A DNA stretch of 64,000 nt. Source: RHKX01 sp963745755. GTDB taxonomy: Bacteria; Actinomycetota; Thermoleophilia; Solirubrobacterales; 70-9. Positions 36,971-46,227 of this stretch are shown in pieces. The stretch spans positions 1,426,001 to 1,490,000 of the forward strand of contig CAVUYP010000001.1 in the NCBI GenBank assembly GCA_963745755.1. The letters are read 5' to 3'. A program made the translations under genes and the position numbers. Each line of letters opens with the position of its first letter. Position 1 is the stretch's first letter. Under the pieces are notes generated by a model. It saw nothing but the letters and a program-made list of their open reading frames with translations, was not told where the DNA came from and searched no databases.

Positions 36971-38401
36971 TCAACGGTCGATCGGGGTCGTCGGTAGCGC
37001 CGCCGGGGGTTGATTTTCGTACGGGGCCTGCGTTTCGGCGCGCAGCGACAGATGCCCGGCGTCGTCGATCTCGGCCCTGCCCGCCTCCCCCGGGGCGGGC
37101 GGCGCGGTGATCCGGTCCCGGGTCCGCCACCAGGACGAAACGTCACGCGGCAGCGCCCGCCAGAGGCCGGGGCGCCCGGCGACCGCATCGAGGAACTGCA
37201 CGTAGAGGGCCTGCTTGTCGCGATCGCCCAGGTACCCCGGGTCGGGGTGCGAGAGGCACTGCACGAGCCCCGCGGCGCGCTCGATCGCATCGAGCTGGTC
37301 CATCCAGAGGTCGATCGTGGACTCGCCGAGCAACGTGAAAGTCGTGTGATCCTGCGGGACCGTCCAGGGCAGCTCGACGACGTTGCCGAGGAAGTAGGGC
37401 CACGGCGAGCAGCAGCCGCCCGGCTGCGGCTCGTAGGGATCCGACATCGGCACCGTGCAGTCGTAGTCGACCGGGAGCTCGGCCAGCCATTCGTGGATCC
37501 GGTGCGTCGCGGGCGAGCGGAAGCCGCTGGCTCCGAGCCGGTCGACCATCCGCCCGAGATCGGGCTGCTGGGCTTCGAAGTTCGCGCGCGCCGCGAACAT
37601 CGAGCGGTCGTGATGAACGCCATGGACGCCGAGCTCGAAGCCGCGCGCGCCGAGCTCGGCGACGATCCCCCAGTCGATCGGGTACTCGTCGGCGACGATA
37701 TTGAACGAGGAGCGCAGTCCACGGGCCTCCTCGAGGTCGGCGATCCGGACGGCGTTGCGGAGGCCGGCGGCCGACTCGACGTCGTGGGTGAGAATCAGCG
37801 CCGCGCGGGCGCGATCGGGCCAGAACCAGCGAAACCGCAGGCTCCGCTCGCCGCGGGCGACGAGCTCGCAACGGACCCAGAACCGCAGCAGTTCGCCGAG
37901 GCTCGCGTCGAACGGCCAGGCCGGAAACGACGGCCGCCCCTGCCAGCGGATCAGCGCTCGCCGCGCGGCGAGCTGGACGGCGCGCGGGATCGCGCCCTTG
38001 ACTCGGTAGAAGGCGTTGAGCGGGCCGGCGCCGAGCCGGCGCCGGGAATGCGCCGTCGCGTAGAGCTCGTGCACGTAGCCGGCGTGGGCGTCGGCGAGGC
38101 CGAATGGAACGATCACCGCACCGTCGTCCGCCTGCACGCAGCGGAGGTCGGCACCCGCACGGGTGAACCGGGCCAGCTCGCGTCCGCCCACAGCCGCCGC
38201 TGCCGGGCGCGCGAACAGGTGCCAGCCGTCGGCACCGATCAGCTCGCGGGCCCCGACCCCGGGCAGGCAGCGGACCGCGGCCCCGGGCACGTCCCGGTCC
38301 CGATCCCAGGAGGGGTCCCCGGGAGCAATCGGCTCGACCGGCGCCAGTAGCCGCGCGAGCGGATGGGTGGCCCGGACGTTGGCTCCTTGAATGCCGCTCA
38401 C
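36971..38401 (-). CDS. Polysaccharide deacetylase-like protein
   Basis: About 476 residues. The NodB-type core is present: LILTHDVES (catalytic Asp), HGVHHDRSM (metal His pair) and FRSPATHRIHEW. It probably removes acetyl groups from the exopolysaccharide or has lost activity like several relatives. The start is unclear: GTG 38401 would overlap the divergent GNAT gene start (38391) by 11 bp, and a downstream GTG near 38290 would shorten the protein. The N-terminal 150 residues have no recognised domain. Confidence 0.75.
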   Translation of the reverse strand: MSGIQGANVRATHPLARLLAPVEPIAPGDPSWDRDRDVPGAAVRCLPGVGARELIGADGWHLFARPAAAAVGGRELARFTRAGADLRCVQADDGAVIVPFGLADAHAGYVHELYATAHSRRRLGAGPLNAFYRVKGAIPRAVQLAARRALIRWQGRPSFPAWPFDASLGELLRFWVRCELVARGERSLRFRWFWPDRARAALILTHDVESAAGLRNAVRIADLEEARGLRSSFNIVADEYPIDWGIVAELGARGFELGVHGVHHDRSMFAARANFEAQQPDLGRMVDRLGASGFRSPATHRIHEWLAELPVDYDCTVPMSDPYEPQPGGCCSPWPYFLGNVVELPWTVPQDHTTFTLLGESTIDLWMDQLDAIERAAGLVQCLSHPDPGYLGDRDKQALYVQFLDAVAGRPGLWRALPRDVSSWWRTRDRITAPPAPGEAGRAEIDDAGHLSLRAETQAPYENQPPAALPTTPIDR

Positions 38402-39395
38402 GCCCTCACTGTCCGATCCCGCCTGGCTCGAGCTGATCGCCGCCGACCCGGCCGCCACGCCCTTCCACCATCCCGCCTGGGCGGCGACCCTCGCCCACGC
38501 CTACGGCTTCGATGCGCACGGCCTCGTCCTCGACGCACCCGGCGGCGGCCGGGCGGCACTGCCGGTGGTCGATCGCGGCCGGCGACGGATCTCGCTGCCG
38601 TTCACCGACAGCTGCGCGCCGCTCGGGCTCGCCGAGCCCGGCGGGCTCGGCGAAGGCATCGAGGCACTGCGACTTGCCGCCGGGCTCAGCTCGATCGAGA
38701 TCCGCGCCGCGGTGCCGGGCGGGACCGGCCACGTCGTCGCGTCCGGGCATCGCCACGAGCTCGGCCTCGAACCGGATTTCGACACCGTCGCGGCCGGCTT
38801 TCACAAGTCGAAGGTGCGACGCAAGCTGCGCCGTGCCGACCGCGAGGGCGTCGAGGTCCGCCGCGGCGAGACGACCCGCGATCTGCTCGAGACCTTCTAC
38901 CCGCTCCACGTCACGACCAGGCGGCGGCTCGGAGTCCCGGTGCAGCCGCGGCGCTTCTTCGCGGTCCTCGGCGAGCGGATGATCGAGCAGGGCCTCGGCT
39001 TCACACTGACCGCCTCGCTCGGTGACGAGCCACTCTCCTCGGCCGTCTTCCTGGTCTGGAACCGGCGGCTGATCTACAAGTTCTCGGCCTCCGGCCGCAG
39101 CGGTCGCGACGTCGGCGCCGGCCAGGCGGTGATCGGCGAGGCGATTCGCTGGGGCTGCGAGTCGGGCTGCCGATCGCTCGACTTCGGCCGCACCGCTCAC
39201 GGCTCCGAGGGCCTGCGGGCCTTCAAGCTGTCCTGGGGCGCAACCGAGCACGATCTGACCTACACCGTCTTCGCCGACGACCCGCCGCGAGCCGGGACGG
39301 GACGGACTCACGAGCTCCTCGCCGGGGTGCTGCGGCGCTCACCGGAGCTGCTCACCCGCGCCGTCGGCCGAGCCGCCTATCGCTACACGGCCTGA
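38391..39395 (+). CDS. FemAB/GNAT-like acyltransferase (BioF2-like)
   Basis: A 334-residue protein. DPAWLELIAADPAATPFHHPAWAATLAHAYGF, FHKSKVRRKLRRADREGVEVRRGET, FYPLHVTTRRRLGVPVQPRRFFAVL and the C-terminal KFSASGRSGRDVGAGQAVIGEAIRWGCESGCRSLDFGRTA..EGLRAFKLSWG are typical of GNAT_6/FemAB-like proteins found with exopolysaccharide loci. It probably transfers an aminoacyl or acyl group to the glycan or its lipid-linked precursor. Its 3' end overlaps the convergent GT4 gene by 57 nt. Confidence 0.82.
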   Translation: MPLTPSLSDPAWLELIAADPAATPFHHPAWAATLAHAYGFDAHGLVLDAPGGGRAALPVVDRGRRRISLPFTDSCAPLGLAEPGGLGEGIEALRLAAGLSSIEIRAAVPGGTGHVVASGHRHELGLEPDFDTVAAGFHKSKVRRKLRRADREGVEVRRGETTRDLLETFYPLHVTTRRRLGVPVQPRRFFAVLGERMIEQGLGFTLTASLGDEPLSSAVFLVWNRRLIYKFSASGRSGRDVGAGQAVIGEAIRWGCESGCRSLDFGRTAHGSEGLRAFKLSWGATEHDLTYTVFADDPPRAGTGRTHELLAGVLRRSPELLTRAVGRAAYRYTA

Positions 39396-40608
39396 GAGCT
39401 CGCGGGGGCGGCCGACGGGCGACCTCGACACGTGCTCATAGGCATCGAGCAGGGACGCCGCCGATCGCTCCCAGGAGAGCGCGGTGACCCGGCGCCTCGC
39501 CGCCGCGCCGATCCGCTGCCGCCGTCGTGGATCGTCGAGCAGCTCGTCGACGCAGCGACCCAGCGCCCGGGGATCGGCGGAATCGGCGTAGGCGGCGGCA
39601 TCGCCGGCGGACACCCGAGACTCGGGCAGGTCGAAGGAGGCGATCGCCCTGCCGATCGCCATGTACTCGGGAATCTTCGCCATCGTCGAGACGTCGTTGA
39701 GCGGTCCCGGCGGGTCCGGACGCGAGGCAGACGTCGGCGGTCGAGAGCCAGCGGCGGATGTCGTCATCGTCGCTCCAGCCGACGAACTCGACGAGATCGC
39801 CGAGGCCGAGATCGGCCGCGAGCGAACGCATCTCGTCGACGACCTCGCCGTCGCCGAGGAAGGCGGCATGCCAATCGTCGCCGCGGATCTCCCGAAGCTC
39901 CGCCAGCGCGGCGAGAGCCCAGTCGATCCCGTCCTGCGGGCCCATCACGCCGAGATAGACGATCAGGTGCGGCTTTCCCCTCCGCAGCGAGTCCTCCGCC
40001 GCGACCGGCCGGAACCGTTCCAGGTCGGGGCCGTTGCGAACGACGAAGACGTCGTCGGGCGCAACGCCGCCGCGCTCGATCGCGATCCGCCGATAGGAGT
40101 CGTTGGTGGCGATCACCGCGTCGGCCGTCCTCAGCGCCCGCCGTTCGAGCGCGAGCAGGAGCCTGTGAATCGAACCGCGGCGCCCGTAGCGGGTCTCGTA
40201 GAGCTCCGGGACGAGATCGTGATGGTCGAAGATCAGCCGCGCGCCGCGCGCCCTGGCCCGGGCGGCCGCGAAGCCGAGAAAGTCGGGCGGGTTGGCGACG
40301 TGGACGACGTCGAAGCGCCCCTCCCGCTCGGCGCGGCGAACGAGCCGGCGGATCCGGGCGAGCGCCTGCAGGTACTCGCGCAGGTAGCCGAGCGGGCCCG
40401 AGGCCGGACGCAGTGGAAACCGGCGGATCGCGATCCCGTCGAGCTGCTCGGCCGCCGGCTGCCCGCCGGCCTCAGCCGCCGGGCAGACGACCACGACCTC
40501 CCAGCCGGCCTCGACGATCGTCCTCGCCTCGTCCCAGACCCGGCGATCGTCGGGAACCCCCTCGTTCTCGATGATCATCAGCACCCTGCCGCGCGACGCC
40601 GGGCTCAT
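39339..40608 (-). pseudogene. GT4 glycosyltransferase, +1 frameshift
   Basis: About 422 residues after repair. VLMIIENEGVPDDRRVWDEARTIVEAGWEVVVVCP, DVVHVANPPDFLGFAA, LIFDHHDLVPELYETRYG and LIVYLGVMGPQDGID form the first part. After STADVCLA the frame changes; dropping one base at 39720-39723 continues PDPPGPLNDVSTMAKIPEYMAIGRAIASFDLPESR, a hallmark segment of this GT4 group, and ends at 39339. The start ATG 40608 overlaps the upstream aminotransferase stop (ATGA). It is a presumed sugar transferase on the lipid-linked repeat unit. Confidence 0.83.
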
Positions 40609-41744
40609 GCGGCGACCGCCGACGCATGCAGGGCGAGCCGGTCGATCACGTAGTCCTGCGCCGAGCCCGACAGCCCCGGGAACAACGGCAGCAGGATCGT
40701 GTCGCCGGCGGCGGCTTCGGTGTTGGGAAGATCGTTCGCCGGCGAATTCGCGTAGGCGCCCTCGAGGTGAATGGCCATGATCCCCCTGCGGGTGACGATG
40801 CCGTCGCGCAGCAGCAGCCTCATCAGCTCACGACGCCCGACCGCGGCCTGCTCGGTCAGGCGGATCGGGTAGGACTGCCAGGCACGGACGGCGTAGTCCG
40901 GTTCGGCGGGCGTCTCGATCCCGTCGACGGCGCTGAGCACCTCGGTGTAGTAGTCGGCGATCCCGCGGCGGAGGCGGAGGATCTCGTCGAGATCGCCGAG
41001 CTGGCAGAGGCCGACGGCCGCCTGCAGGTCGGTCATCCGGGCATTCCAGCCGCGCTCCGGGTAGCCCTCGAAAACGACGTCGCGGGCGGCGTGCCGATCG
41101 AGGGCGGAGCGATCCATGGCGTGCTGGCGAAGCCGCCGCAGCCGCTCGGCGGCATCGCGATCGTGGAGGGTGATCATTCCCCCCTCGCCGCAGGTGATCA
41201 CCTTGCGCGGGTGGAACGAGAAGCAGGCGGGCGGACCGAGCGAGCCGATCGGGCGCCCCCGGTACTTGGCCCCGACGGCGCAGGCCGCGTCCTCGACGAT
41301 GACGAGGCCGTGGCGGTCGGCAATCGCGGCGAAGCGATCCATGTCGGCCGGCAGGCCGACCTGATGAACCGGGATCACGGCCCGGGTCGCCGGGCCGATC
41401 CGGCGCTCGACGTCGGCGGGATCGAGATTGCCCGTCGCCGCCTCGACGTCGGCGAAGACCGGCTCGGCGCCGCACTGCCAGACCGCATTCGCGGTCGCGA
41501 TGAACGACAGCGACGGCACGATCACCTCGTCGCCGGGTCGGACGCCGGATACGTACAGCGCCAGCTGCAGCGCCGTGCTGCAGCTCGTCGTCGCGACCGC
41601 CTCGGGAGCGCCGACGCGGCGGGCGAAGGCGCGCTCGAACTCCTCGACCCGGGGGCCCTGCGTGAGCCAGCCGGAGGCGATCACCTCGGCCACGGCCTCG
41701 GCCTCGCCGCCGCCGAACCAGGGACGTGCGAACGGGACCTCCAT
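40605..41744 (-). CDS. DegT/DnrJ/EryC1 sugar aminotransferase
   Basis: A 379-residue PLP enzyme: VPFARPWFGGGEAEAVAEVIASGWLTQGPRVEEFE, SCSTALQLAL, EDAACAVGAKYRGRPIG and CFSFHPRKVITCGEGGMI (PLP Lys in HPRK). It aminates an NDP-keto-sugar for the polysaccharide. ATG 41744 shares a base with the upstream epimerase stop (TGATG). It forms one operon with the epimerase and the GT4. Confidence 0.9.
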   Translation of the reverse strand: MEVPFARPWFGGGEAEAVAEVIASGWLTQGPRVEEFERAFARRVGAPEAVATTSCSTALQLALYVSGVRPGDEVIVPSLSFIATANAVWQCGAEPVFADVEAATGNLDPADVERRIGPATRAVIPVHQVGLPADMDRFAAIADRHGLVIVEDAACAVGAKYRGRPIGSLGPPACFSFHPRKVITCGEGGMITLHDRDAAERLRRLRQHAMDRSALDRHAARDVVFEGYPERGWNARMTDLQAAVGLCQLGDLDEILRLRRGIADYYTEVLSAVDGIETPAEPDYAVRAWQSYPIRLTEQAAVGRRELMRLLLRDGIVTRRGIMAIHLEGAYANSPANDLPNTEAAAGDTILLPLFPGLSGSAQDYVIDRLALHASAVAA

Positions 41745-42718
41745 CAGGCGGTCGCCGCCTCGCCGACCGGCTCGGTTCGCTCGTCCCGTTCGGCCCGCCA
41801 CCACTGGACCAGCCGGGTCAGTCCCTCCTCGAGGTCGATCGCGGCCCGGAAGCCGAGCCGGCGCTCGGCCAGCGACGTGTCGGCGAGCCGCCGCGAAACG
41901 CCGTTGACGGCACGGGGAGGGCCGTAGCTGACCGGTAGATCGGAGTCCATCACCGCCAGCAGCGTGCGGGCCAGGTCGTTGAGGCTCGTCTCGACGCCGC
42001 TGGCGACGTTTGCGACCGCGTCGGTGACGTCGCTCTCGGCGGCGAGCACGTTCGCCCGGGCGATGTCGGTCGTGCATACGAAGTCCATCGTCTGCTCGCC
42101 GTCGCCGAAGATCAGCGGCGGCTTCCCGGCCGCGATCCGCTCCATCCAGCGGACCAGGACCTCGGTGTAGACGCCGTGCACGTCCATCCGCGGCCCGTAG
42201 ACGTTGAAATAGCGCAGCGCCACGTAGTCGAGCCCGCTCATCGCGTGGTAGCTGCGCAGCAGCCCCTCGTTGAAGACCTTGGCGGCCCCATAGAGGGTGT
42301 CGTTCGCGTAGGGGTCATGCGCCTCGCTGGTCGGAAACTCGTGGGCGAGCCCGTAAACCGACGCCGACGACGCCGCGATCAGCTTCTCGACGTCCGCGGC
42401 CACGGCCGCGGCGACGACGTTGAAGGTCCCGTCGACGAGCACCTCGAGGGCCAGACGCGGCTCCTCGGCGCACTGGGTGATCCTGATCGCGGCCTGGTGG
42501 AAGACGAAGTCGACGCCGTCGACGAGCTGCTCGACCAGAGCGCGGTCGCGGATGTCGCCCTCGACGAGCTCGAAGCGCGGGTCGGCGAGCGCGTCGGCGA
42601 GGTTCGAGCGGCGGCCCCGCACGAAGTTGTCGACGGCGAGAACCTCGCCGGCGCCGGCATCGAGCAGCTGATCGACGAGCGTCGATCCGATCGCTCCGGC
42701 ACCGCCGGTGACGAGCAC
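41744..42718 (-). CDS. NAD-dependent sugar epimerase/dehydratase (extended SDR)
   Basis: A 324-residue protein: LVTGGAGAIGSTLVDQLL (NAD site), VFHQAAIRITQCAEEP, SSASVYG, and YGAAKVFNEGLLRSY (YxxxK). UDP-glucose or UDP-GlcNAc 4-epimerases and related dehydratases share this layout. It begins with GTG 42718; the coding-like sequence continuing upstream (about 15 residues) has no usual start. It supplies an NDP-sugar to the aminotransferase or glycosyltransferases that follow. Confidence 0.87.
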   Translation of the reverse strand: MLVTGGAGAIGSTLVDQLLDAGAGEVLAVDNFVRGRRSNLADALADPRFELVEGDIRDRALVEQLVDGVDFVFHQAAIRITQCAEEPRLALEVLVDGTFNVVAAAVAADVEKLIAASSASVYGLAHEFPTSEAHDPYANDTLYGAAKVFNEGLLRSYHAMSGLDYVALRYFNVYGPRMDVHGVYTEVLVRWMERIAAGKPPLIFGDGEQTMDFVCTTDIARANVLAAESDVTDAVANVASGVETSLNDLARTLLAVMDSDLPVSYGPPRAVNGVSRRLADTSLAERRLGFRAAIDLEEGLTRLVQWWRAERDERTEPVGEAATA

Positions 42719-42829
42719 CCGCCTGCCGGCGAGCTTCGATGGGCTGGCGGATTCTTTGATGGCAGTGCTCCCCTCGATCGCGTTCGGTGTCCGGCAGAGG
42801 AACGGATCGGCGAGCCCGATCTTCCGGGC

Positions 42830-43717
42830 CTAGCCGGTCCGGAGCCTGAGCGGCTTCAGCATCCGGGCGCGGAGCTCGCGTCGCACGAACCGCCGAAACT
42901 CGTCGTCTTCGACCTGGGGGACGCCGCGGACCGCGGCCCGGCAGTAGCCGAACAGGAACGCAGCTCCCGAGAGCCCGACCGGCGGTACCCGCGCGACCTT
43001 CAGCGACCGCAGCGCCACCCAGCCGAAACCGTAGTGCAGGACCCAGGCACACTGGCCGTGGCGAGCCCGCCCCCGCAGCCGGCCGTCCGCGGAGCCCCAG
43101 GGCCGGTGATGGCGGGCGACCAGATCGGCGAACGAGGTGGTCTCGTAGCCCCGCATTCGCGCGTAGGTCTCGTCGATCGTGTCCCAGCCGAGCCGCGCGG
43201 GAATGCCGCCGATCGCCTCGAAGCACTCACGGCTGAACAGCTTCACCGCCCCATGGATGTGGGTGGCGGGAATCGGGATCAGCTGCCAGCCGCGTGGGCT
43301 CGGCTCGGCGAGCCTTCCCGCCGCGAGGCCGAGGGTGCGGTCTTCGCGGAACCGCTCGAGCAGCGCCGCGAACCAATCCGGGGGCAGCTCGACGTCGCCG
43401 TCGAGCTTGCCGATGTAGTCGAACCGCCGCCAGTCCGCCTCGTCGAGACCGAGGTTGAAGGCGAGCACCGGGCGGGCCAGCGCCAGGTTGTCGGCGCCGA
43501 CCGGAACCTGCTGGGGGGCCTCGAGGACGGTCACGAAGTCGAGCCGGCGCTCCCAGCGTCGCGCCACCTCGAGCGTGTCGTCGCTGGAGCCGTCGTCGAC
43601 GATCACCCAGCGGTCGGGTGGCCGATCCTGGCCCGCCACCGCCCGGGCCGTGCGGTCGAGATGGGCGCCCTCGTTGAAGACGGGGCTGACGATGAGGATG
43701 CGATCGGCGACGGCCAT
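42830..43717 (-). CDS. GT2 family glycosyltransferase
   Basis: A 295-residue protein from ATG 43717. ILIVSPVFNEGAHLDRTARAVAGQDRPPDRWVIVDDGSSDDTLEVARRW is the GT-A nucleotide-sugar site, YIGKLDGDVELP carries the DxD-like metal motif, and YARMRGYETTSF follows. It is a cytoplasmic inverting transferase for the glycan. There is a 111-bp gap to the epimerase and a 128-bp divergent gap to the Wzz/ligase fusion gene. Confidence 0.9.
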   Translation of the reverse strand: MAVADRILIVSPVFNEGAHLDRTARAVAGQDRPPDRWVIVDDGSSDDTLEVARRWERRLDFVTVLEAPQQVPVGADNLALARPVLAFNLGLDEADWRRFDYIGKLDGDVELPPDWFAALLERFREDRTLGLAAGRLAEPSPRGWQLIPIPATHIHGAVKLFSRECFEAIGGIPARLGWDTIDETYARMRGYETTSFADLVARHHRPWGSADGRLRGRARHGQCAWVLHYGFGWVALRSLKVARVPPVGLSGAAFLFGYCRAAVRGVPQVEDDEFRRFVRRELRARMLKPLRLRTG

Positions 43718-43845
43718 CGCCTGCGACAACGACCGGGCGGGACCGATCCTTGCGCCGGCCGGCCCCGACCGCCTCGCCACGGGGGAAGCGCGGGGGCGTC
43801 CCGGCCGTTGCTTCACCGAGGCGGCCGAGCGCCGCCCGACCGACG

Positions 43846-46227
43846 ATGCCGACACCGCCCTCCAGCCCCAGATCCGCCGCCCCCTCGCCGCTTGCGATCC
43901 ACCGTCGGCGGATCGTCGCCGGCGCCGGCGCGGCGACGCTCGTCGCCCTGCTCGCCGCGGTCCTCTCCGTCTACCGGGTCGGGCTGCTGCCACCGAAGCT
44001 GGAGTCGAAGGACCTCGCCGTGGGGGTCGCGACGGCGCACGCGATCGTCGGTCCGAAGCTCGACCGCGGCGACGTCACCGACGTCGACGAGCTGACCGAC
44101 ACGACCGACGTCGACACGCGAACCGACCGCGGCGAGCTCGTCGCCAACCTGCTCACGAGCACGACCGTGGTCGACCGGATCGGGTTGCGAATCGGGATCG
44201 CACCGAGCGAGATCGCCGCCGCGACGCAGATCACCGCCAGCATCCCCGATGCGCTCACCGAGCCCGGCTTCGACGTCCGCGCCGCCCAGATCCTCGCCGC
44301 CGGCGGCAGCTACCGCCTCGACGTCCAGGCCAATCCCGCGATCCCGATCGTCGACCTCTACGCCCGCGGCCCGACCGCCGCGGACGCCGCCCGGCTCGCC
44401 GAGGCGGCGATCGCGGCCGGGAACGCGTTCCTGCGCGATCGGGCCGGCGAGCGCGGCTCGAAGGCCGGGGCCGGGGCCGGGATCAGGCTGCGGAGACTCG
44501 GAGCGCCGGCGGCGGCGACCGCCGGCCCGCACGCTGCGATCGAGGTCGCGGCGCTGGTCTTCGCCGTCGCCTTCGCGATCGCCGCCGGCGGGCTGCTGCT
44601 GATCGTGGTCCTCCGCCGCGGCTGGCGATCGCGCGGCGGCGGCGCCGGTAGCGTCGTCGTCCGCTTCCCCTTCGCGGGCCACTACAAGCGCATTGCCGCC
44701 GCTGACCGGCCGAGGCCGGCGCCCGCTGATGCCGAACCCGTCGGCGGAGCCTGGCCCCATACGACCCGGATCCTGCCCTGGATGCTGGCCGGATTCATGG
44801 CGCTGCTCTGGCTGGTGCCGTTCAACGGCATCGCGATCGACGCCTCGCTGCCGATCGACCTGAAGCTCGACCGGATCGTGCTGCCGGCGATCGTCCTCCT
44901 CTGGGTGCTCGCGATCGCGGCCGGCGGCAGCGGCGCTCCGAGCCGCCGGGTCACCCCGATCCACGCCGCGATCGCGGCGTTCGTGGCCGTCGCGTTCCTC
45001 AGCGTCGTCTTCAACGCCACGGCGCTGAGCGAGAACCTGACCTTCGACCTCGCCGTCAAGAAGCTGAGCCTCCTGGTCGCCTATGCCTCGGTTTTCGTGG
45101 TCGTAGCGAGCGTCGTCCGCCGCGACGAGCTGCGCGCGTTCCTGAAGCTGAACCTCGTCCTCGCGGCCCTCTGCGCGATCGGAGTCCTCTGGGAATACCG
45201 ATTCGGGTTCAACGTCTTCTACGAGGCGGCAGCGCAGCTCCTGCCCCGCATCTTCGACGTGCAGATCGCGCCGTCCGGCTTCGACGAGCTCGGCCGCAGA
45301 TCGGTCTCGGGTCCGACCGATCACAGCCTCGAGGTCGTCGCGATCCTCTCGATGGCGCTGCCGATCGCCCTCGTCGGGATGATCAAGGCCCGCGACCTGC
45401 GGGGCCGGATCCCCTACCTGCTGGCCGCCTGCCTGATCGGCGCCGCGATCATCTCGACCTACCGCAAGAGCGGGTTCCTGGCTCCGGTTGCGGCCTTGGT
45501 CACGATCGCCTGGCTCGCCCGCCGGCAGGCTCTGCGGCTGGCGCCCCTGGCGATCGTCGCGCTGCTCGTCCTCCCGCTCACCTCGTTCAGCGCCTTCGGA
45601 TCGATCGCCGATCAGTTCAACTCCGACAAGCTCGGCGTGCCGACGGTCGGCGACCGCGTCTCCGATTACGACGCCGTCCGTCCCGACATCCTCAGTCATC
45701 CGGCTCTCGGTCGCGGCTTCGGCTCCTACGAGCACACCAGCGGACCGACCGAGGCGCGGATCCTCGACTCGGACCTGCTGCTGCGCACGGTCGAGACCGG
45801 CATCATCGGCCTCCTCGCGTTCCTGCTGATGATCGTCACCGTGATCGCCGTCGCCGTCGCCCAGGTCCGGGCCCGAGGGCCGCGCGGCGCGCCGGTCGCG
45901 ATCGTCGTCGCCGCGGCGGCCGCCGCGTTCCTGTTGCTGACGGCCCTGTTCGACGAATGGTCGTTCCCGCACGCTCCCTACCTGTTCATGACCCTGGCCG
46001 GCCTGCTCGCCGTGTCGACGGCGGCCCCGATCCGAACCGCCGCAGGTCCGCCGGGCGCCGCCCGACGGGGTGATCGCGCCGAACCCGCGGGCCGCGAGAA
46101 ACGCGTCGCCACCAGCGTTTCTCTGGAGGATGTGCGGCATCATCGGACAGGTCCGGCCGCGGCGGAGTCCGGTCGATCCGGAGCTGCCGGCACGGATGTG
46201 CGCCCGGCTCGAGCACCGGGGGCCTGA
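43846..46227 (+). CDS. Wzz-like domain fused to O-antigen ligase/Wzy-like polymerase
   Basis: A 793-residue protein. Residues about 20-265 have an N-terminal helix, a periplasmic domain and a second helix (AAIEVAALVFAVAFAIAAGGLLLIVVLRRGW), the same layout as the three Wzz-like proteins at 54-56.6 kb. Residues about 300-755 are a ten-helix O-antigen ligase/Wzy domain with a large loop (YRFGFNVFYEAAAQLLPR... GRRSVSGPTDHSLEVVAILSM; GFGSYEHTSGPTEARILDSDLLLRTVETGIIG). It would polymerise or ligate the glycan and sense chain length in one chain. The C-terminal 30 residues overlap asnB by 98 nt. Confidence 0.82.
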   Translation: MPTPPSSPRSAAPSPLAIHRRRIVAGAGAATLVALLAAVLSVYRVGLLPPKLESKDLAVGVATAHAIVGPKLDRGDVTDVDELTDTTDVDTRTDRGELVANLLTSTTVVDRIGLRIGIAPSEIAAATQITASIPDALTEPGFDVRAAQILAAGGSYRLDVQANPAIPIVDLYARGPTAADAARLAEAAIAAGNAFLRDRAGERGSKAGAGAGIRLRRLGAPAAATAGPHAAIEVAALVFAVAFAIAAGGLLLIVVLRRGWRSRGGGAGSVVVRFPFAGHYKRIAAADRPRPAPADAEPVGGAWPHTTRILPWMLAGFMALLWLVPFNGIAIDASLPIDLKLDRIVLPAIVLLWVLAIAAGGSGAPSRRVTPIHAAIAAFVAVAFLSVVFNATALSENLTFDLAVKKLSLLVAYASVFVVVASVVRRDELRAFLKLNLVLAALCAIGVLWEYRFGFNVFYEAAAQLLPRIFDVQIAPSGFDELGRRSVSGPTDHSLEVVAILSMALPIALVGMIKARDLRGRIPYLLAACLIGAAIISTYRKSGFLAPVAALVTIAWLARRQALRLAPLAIVALLVLPLTSFSAFGSIADQFNSDKLGVPTVGDRVSDYDAVRPDILSHPALGRGFGSYEHTSGPTEARILDSDLLLRTVETGIIGLLAFLLMIVTVIAVAVAQVRARGPRGAPVAIVVAAAAAAFLLLTALFDEWSFPHAPYLFMTLAGLLAVSTAAPIRTAAGPPGAARRGDRAEPAGREKRVATSVSLEDVRHHRTGPAAAESGRSGAAGTDVRPARAPGA

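Noticed and set aside
35914..37722. A 602-residue protein covering nucleotidyltransferase and more
   Set aside because: The first 254 residues are Arg/Ser-rich antisense-type sequence over the deacetylase gene. The recognisable protein starts at ATG 36960.
40605..42077. DegT aminotransferase with a 110-residue N-terminal extension
   Set aside because: The extension is Arg/Gly-rich shadow sequence over the epimerase gene; the family start MEVPFARPWF at 41744 abuts the epimerase stop.
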